A stretch of DNA of 8,873 bases from contig CAJGCN010000054.1 in NCBI GenBank assembly GCA_904501815.1, positions 1-8,873 of the forward strand, written 5' to 3'. A program made the translations under genes and the position numbers. Under the pieces are notes generated by a model. That model did not search any database, was not told the origin of the DNA, and saw only the letters and a program-made list of their open reading frames with translations. Numbering within the stretch: position 1 is the stretch's first letter; each line of letters opens with the position of its first letter. Source of the DNA: an uncultured Clostridia bacterium. GTDB taxonomy: Bacteria; Bacillota; Clostridia; Christensenellales; Borkfalkiaceae. This document shows, one piece after another, positions 6,887 through 8,873 of this stretch.

Positions 6887-7753
6887 ATGCTTGAATTTTT
6901 ACCTGAACAAATCAAGAACGGACTTCGCTACGTCAATCAAAAATTTGTTTACGAACTTCGATTGCGCGCGGAAAAACCGACTACCGTCAACTATGCAGGC
7001 GTTTATAAGTATTTATCTCCTTTTGGGTTGACGGACAAGGCAAGCGAAGGAATCGTATGTTCGTTTTCAGATATTTCAGATACGGTTTATGCGGCGGGGA
7101 AATTTTCCGTGTATTCCGTAGAAGAGCAAATTAAGCACGGGTTTATCACGGCGGAACACGGCGAACGAATAGGACTTGCAGGAGAATACGTTTATGAAAA
7201 GGGCGAACCGCTCAGTATTAGAAAAATTTATTCCCTTTGCATACGCGTACCGCACGAAGTGGTCGGCTGCGGACAAACCATTTACGATTTATGCCTTTCC
7301 GATGGTTTGAAAAATCTTTTATTGCTTTCCCCGCCCGGACTTGGAAAAACGACTTTACTTAGGGATTTAAGCCGTTTAATAAGCGAAAATACTCGTAATA
7401 ACATTCTCGTGTGCGACGAGCGCGGAGAGCTTTCTGCGGGTGATTTAGGGGGAACGAGCGACATTTTAACGTATGCGGATAAACTGCACGCTTTCGAAGG
7501 GGGGATACGGGCTATGCGCCCCGACGTGATTATAACGGACGAGCTTTCCGCTCGGGATATTCTCGCCGTTAAAAAAGCGATTGACGGTGGGGTGCACACG
7601 TTAGCAAGCGCGCATTTTGACAGTATGGAACATTTAGACGAACCCTTTAAAGGCGTGTTTGACCGTTATATTTTTTTACGAACGGATAAGCTTGGCGTTA
7701 TCAAAGAAATATTTAATAAAGCGGGCGAAAAAATGAAAATAGGAGAAGTATGA
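6887..7753 (+). CDS. spoIIIAA: Stage III sporulation protein AA (SpoIIIAA ATPase)
   Basis: A 288-residue secretion-type ATPase of the SpoIIIA-SpoIIQ channel, acting at the mother-cell face of the membrane around the engulfed forespore. Seen in order: the N-terminal FLPEQIKNGL stretch matching the family start, FSVYSVEEQIKHGFIT (73-88), HGERIGLAGEYV (91-102), IRVPHEVVGCG (119-129), Walker A SPPGLGKTT (148-156), VCDERGEL (175-182) and Walker B DVIITDE (213-219). It is slightly shorter than the Bacillus protein. ATG 6887 is chosen over the adjacent TTG 6884; an in-frame TGA at 6869 limits extension. There is no Shine-Dalgarno site close to the start. First gene of the spoIIIA operon; it overlaps spoIIIAB by four bases (ATGA). 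Confidence 0.93.
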   Translation: MLEFLPEQIKNGLRYVNQKFVYELRLRAEKPTTVNYAGVYKYLSPFGLTDKASEGIVCSFSDISDTVYAAGKFSVYSVEEQIKHGFITAEHGERIGLAGEYVYEKGEPLSIRKIYSLCIRVPHEVVGCGQTIYDLCLSDGLKNLLLLSPPGLGKTTLLRDLSRLISENTRNNILVCDERGELSAGDLGGTSDILTYADKLHAFEGGIRAMRPDVIITDELSARDILAVKKAIDGGVHTLASAHFDSMEHLDEPFKGVFDRYIFLRTDKLGVIKEIFNKAGEKMKIGEV

Positions 7754-8244
7754 AGCTATTTTTAGGTATTGCGATCGTGTTGTTTACGAGCTATTGCGGT
7801 CGCTTTTTTTCAAAAAAATACCGATTGAGAAAACGCTTTTTTGCCGAATTTACGCAGTTTAACGAACGGTATTTAAACGAAGTATCTTATTATAAACGCC
7901 CGATTATGGAATTTGCGGCAAAGTATCCTTGTCGGGGGGAGTTTGAAAAGCTATTAAAAGGTTTTTTTGACTCATTACGACAAAAATCGGCTGGAAATTC
8001 CGTATTTTCGTCCGTTTTACAAGAATATGATTTTTTAAAGACGGAAGAAAAGGCTTTTGCGCTCGATTACTTTTCTATGTTCGGGAAAGGGGATAGCCTT
8101 TCGCAAAAGGAGTATTTTTCCGGCGTTAGGAAACAGCTTGCAGAATGGAAAGAAGAAAGCGAAAAACAAAGTCAACGGTATAGTGATTTATATATTAAAT
8201 TAGGGTTTTTATTAGGATTGACCTTGCTAATCTTGATGGTATAA
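7750..8244 (+). CDS. spoIIIAB: Stage III sporulation protein AB
   Basis: A 164-residue membrane protein. A short N-terminal hydrophobic segment (about 2-15) is followed by a charged, mostly helical soluble region and a C-terminal membrane helix (about 146-163), the expected SpoIIIAB pattern. The family resembles GspF-type secretion proteins and is thought to work with the SpoIIIAA ATPase in the forespore channel. The start overlaps the spoIIIAA stop in ATGA, with AGGAG at 7741-7745, so the two are translationally coupled. Primary sequence is weakly conserved in this family; position between spoIIIAA and spoIIIAC makes the call secure. Confidence 0.88.
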   Translation: MKLFLGIAIVLFTSYCGRFFSKKYRLRKRFFAEFTQFNERYLNEVSYYKRPIMEFAAKYPCRGEFEKLLKGFFDSLRQKSAGNSVFSSVLQEYDFLKTEEKAFALDYFSMFGKGDSLSQKEYFSGVRKQLAEWKEESEKQSQRYSDLYIKLGFLLGLTLLILMV

Positions 8245-8254
8245 AGGAAAGAGA

Positions 8255-8452
8255 ATGGATATTTCGATTTTATTTAAAATAGCGGCGGTAGGCATTATCA
8301 TCACCGTCATTTGTCAGGTTTTAAAAAAGTCCGATCGCGACGATATCGCAACGCTCGTGAGTATCGTGGGGTTAATTATCGTGTTGACGGTCGTCGTTGG
8401 AATGGTCGGAGATTTATTTAACGAAATTCAACGGATTTTTAATCTAACGTAG
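8255..8452 (+). CDS. spoIIIAC: Stage III sporulation protein AC
   Basis: A 65-residue, very hydrophobic protein with two membrane segments (about 5-23 and 32-54) joined by a short charged loop (KKSDRDD). Length and pattern fit SpoIIIAC, a small membrane component of the mother-cell SpoIIIA complex related to SpoIIIAD. AAGGA (8244-8248) lies 6 bases before the ATG and overlaps the spoIIIAB stop. The gap to spoIIIAB is 10 bases. Confidence 0.9.
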   Translation: MDISILFKIAAVGIIITVICQVLKKSDRDDIATLVSIVGLIIVLTVVVGMVGDLFNEIQRIFNLT

Positions 8453-8461
8453 CGGTGGAGT

Positions 8462-8854
8462 ATGGAATTATTTAAAATTATCGGCGTTGCGCTGATTACG
8501 GCAGTCACGTCCATTCTTCTCAAAAGCACTAAGCCAGAACTTTCTTTTGCCGTAGGCGTTGCGGGCGTAATCGTCATTTTGATTTTTATTATGGATTTAC
8601 TGCAAAGCAGTATAAATATCCTTGCCACAATCGCTTCCGCTTCGGGAATGAAAGCGGGGATTATGAAAATTTTATTAAAAATCGTAGGCGTTGGGTATTT
8701 GACGGAATTTGGCGCGGGCATTTTAAGTGATTTTGGAAATAATTCGCTGGCGGATAAAGTCGTACTTGGTGGAAAACTTACTATTCTCGTTTTAGCTTTA
8801 CCGATTTTGGAAAGTATGCTTGCGCTCGTCAGTAAATTTTTAGGTTTGGTATGA
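8462..8854 (+). CDS. spoIIIAD: Stage III sporulation protein AD
   Basis: A 130-residue membrane protein with hydrophobic segments at about 4-20, 27-49, 68-85 and 103-128, matching SpoIIIAD of the forespore channel complex. Its N-terminal half resembles SpoIIIAC in pattern (two helices with KSTKPE between them), as is known for this pair. It starts 9 bases after the spoIIIAC stop. The purine-rich GGTGGAG (8454-8460) is only one base from the ATG, so initiation may lean on coupling to spoIIIAC. Its stop overlaps the next ATG. Confidence 0.92.
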   Translation: MELFKIIGVALITAVTSILLKSTKPELSFAVGVAGVIVILIFIMDLLQSSINILATIASASGMKAGIMKILLKIVGVGYLTEFGAGILSDFGNNSLADKVVLGGKLTILVLALPILESMLALVSKFLGLV

Positions 8855-8873
8855 AAAAGAAAATTTTTCTTGT
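8851..8873 (+). CDS. spoIIIAE: Stage III sporulation protein AE, first codons only (cut by window end)
   Basis: An ATG overlaps the spoIIIAD stop in ATGA, as at the spoIIIAA/AB junction. Only MKKKIFL is visible: a lysine-rich start turning hydrophobic, consistent with the signal-like N-terminus of SpoIIIAE. The call rests mainly on operon order, since spoIIIAE follows spoIIIAD in known spoIIIA operons. Confidence 0.7.

Noticed and set aside
6868..6896. TTGACC (6868) with TTGAAT (6891) as a sigma-A promoter
   Set aside because: The -10 match is poor and the start point would fall inside the conserved N-terminus of SpoIIIAA.
1..8873. CRISPR array, tRNA or rRNA gene, complete insertion sequence, defence system
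   Set aside because: No evenly spaced repeats, cloverleaf-like segments, transposase motifs or defence-type domains were seen. Nearly all sequence is accounted for by housekeeping and sporulation genes.

Overview
The window is a continuous, plus-strand-only stretch of a low-to-moderate GC bacterial chromosome. The genes point to an endospore-forming Clostridia-type Firmicute: a spoIIIA operon, a four-domain S1 protein fused to IspH, and a run of a BaiN/HI0933-type flavoprotein gene, cmk, plsC and ispH-S1. AT-rich Shine-Dalgarno sites and AGA-rich arginine codons fit this. I cannot name a genus; an uncultured gut Clostridia lineage is a guess.

Layout. (1) Bases 1-891 hold the C-terminal part of a flavoprotein oxidoreductase. 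Its first ~100 bases look unlike the rest of the gene and carry short repeats. (2) A near-perfect sigma-A promoter (935-963) starts an operon of three genes: an AroH-type chorismate mutase fused to cytidylate kinase (1004-2017), a PlsC-type acyltransferase (2031-2771), and an IspH-ribosomal protein S1 fusion (2775-4850). The operon ends at a strong intrinsic terminator (4876-4914). (3) htpG (4967-6796) stands alone, with its own Shine-Dalgarno site and terminator (6818-6849). (4) The start of the spoIIIA operon follows: spoIIIAA, AB, AC, AD and the first codons of spoIIIAE, tightly packed and running off the window.

How the genes fit together. The first operon groups housekeeping steps that feed growth: aromatic amino acid precursor branching, CMP/dCMP phosphorylation, phosphatidic acid synthesis, the last step of the MEP isoprenoid pathway, and mRNA binding by S1. 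Two of its three genes are fusions. The SpoIIIA proteins build the mother-cell part of the channel that, with SpoIIQ, sustains the engulfed forespore.

Most interesting points. A full AGGAGGT Shine-Dalgarno site and an in-frame ATG lie exactly at the IspH/S1 junction, so the gene may make both the fusion and free S1. A weaker parallel (GGGGAG then TTG) lies at the chorismate mutase/cytidylate kinase junction. The AroH-Cmk fusion is itself unusual. I saw no CRISPR array, tRNA, rRNA, complete insertion sequence or minus-strand gene, and no clear new multi-gene system.
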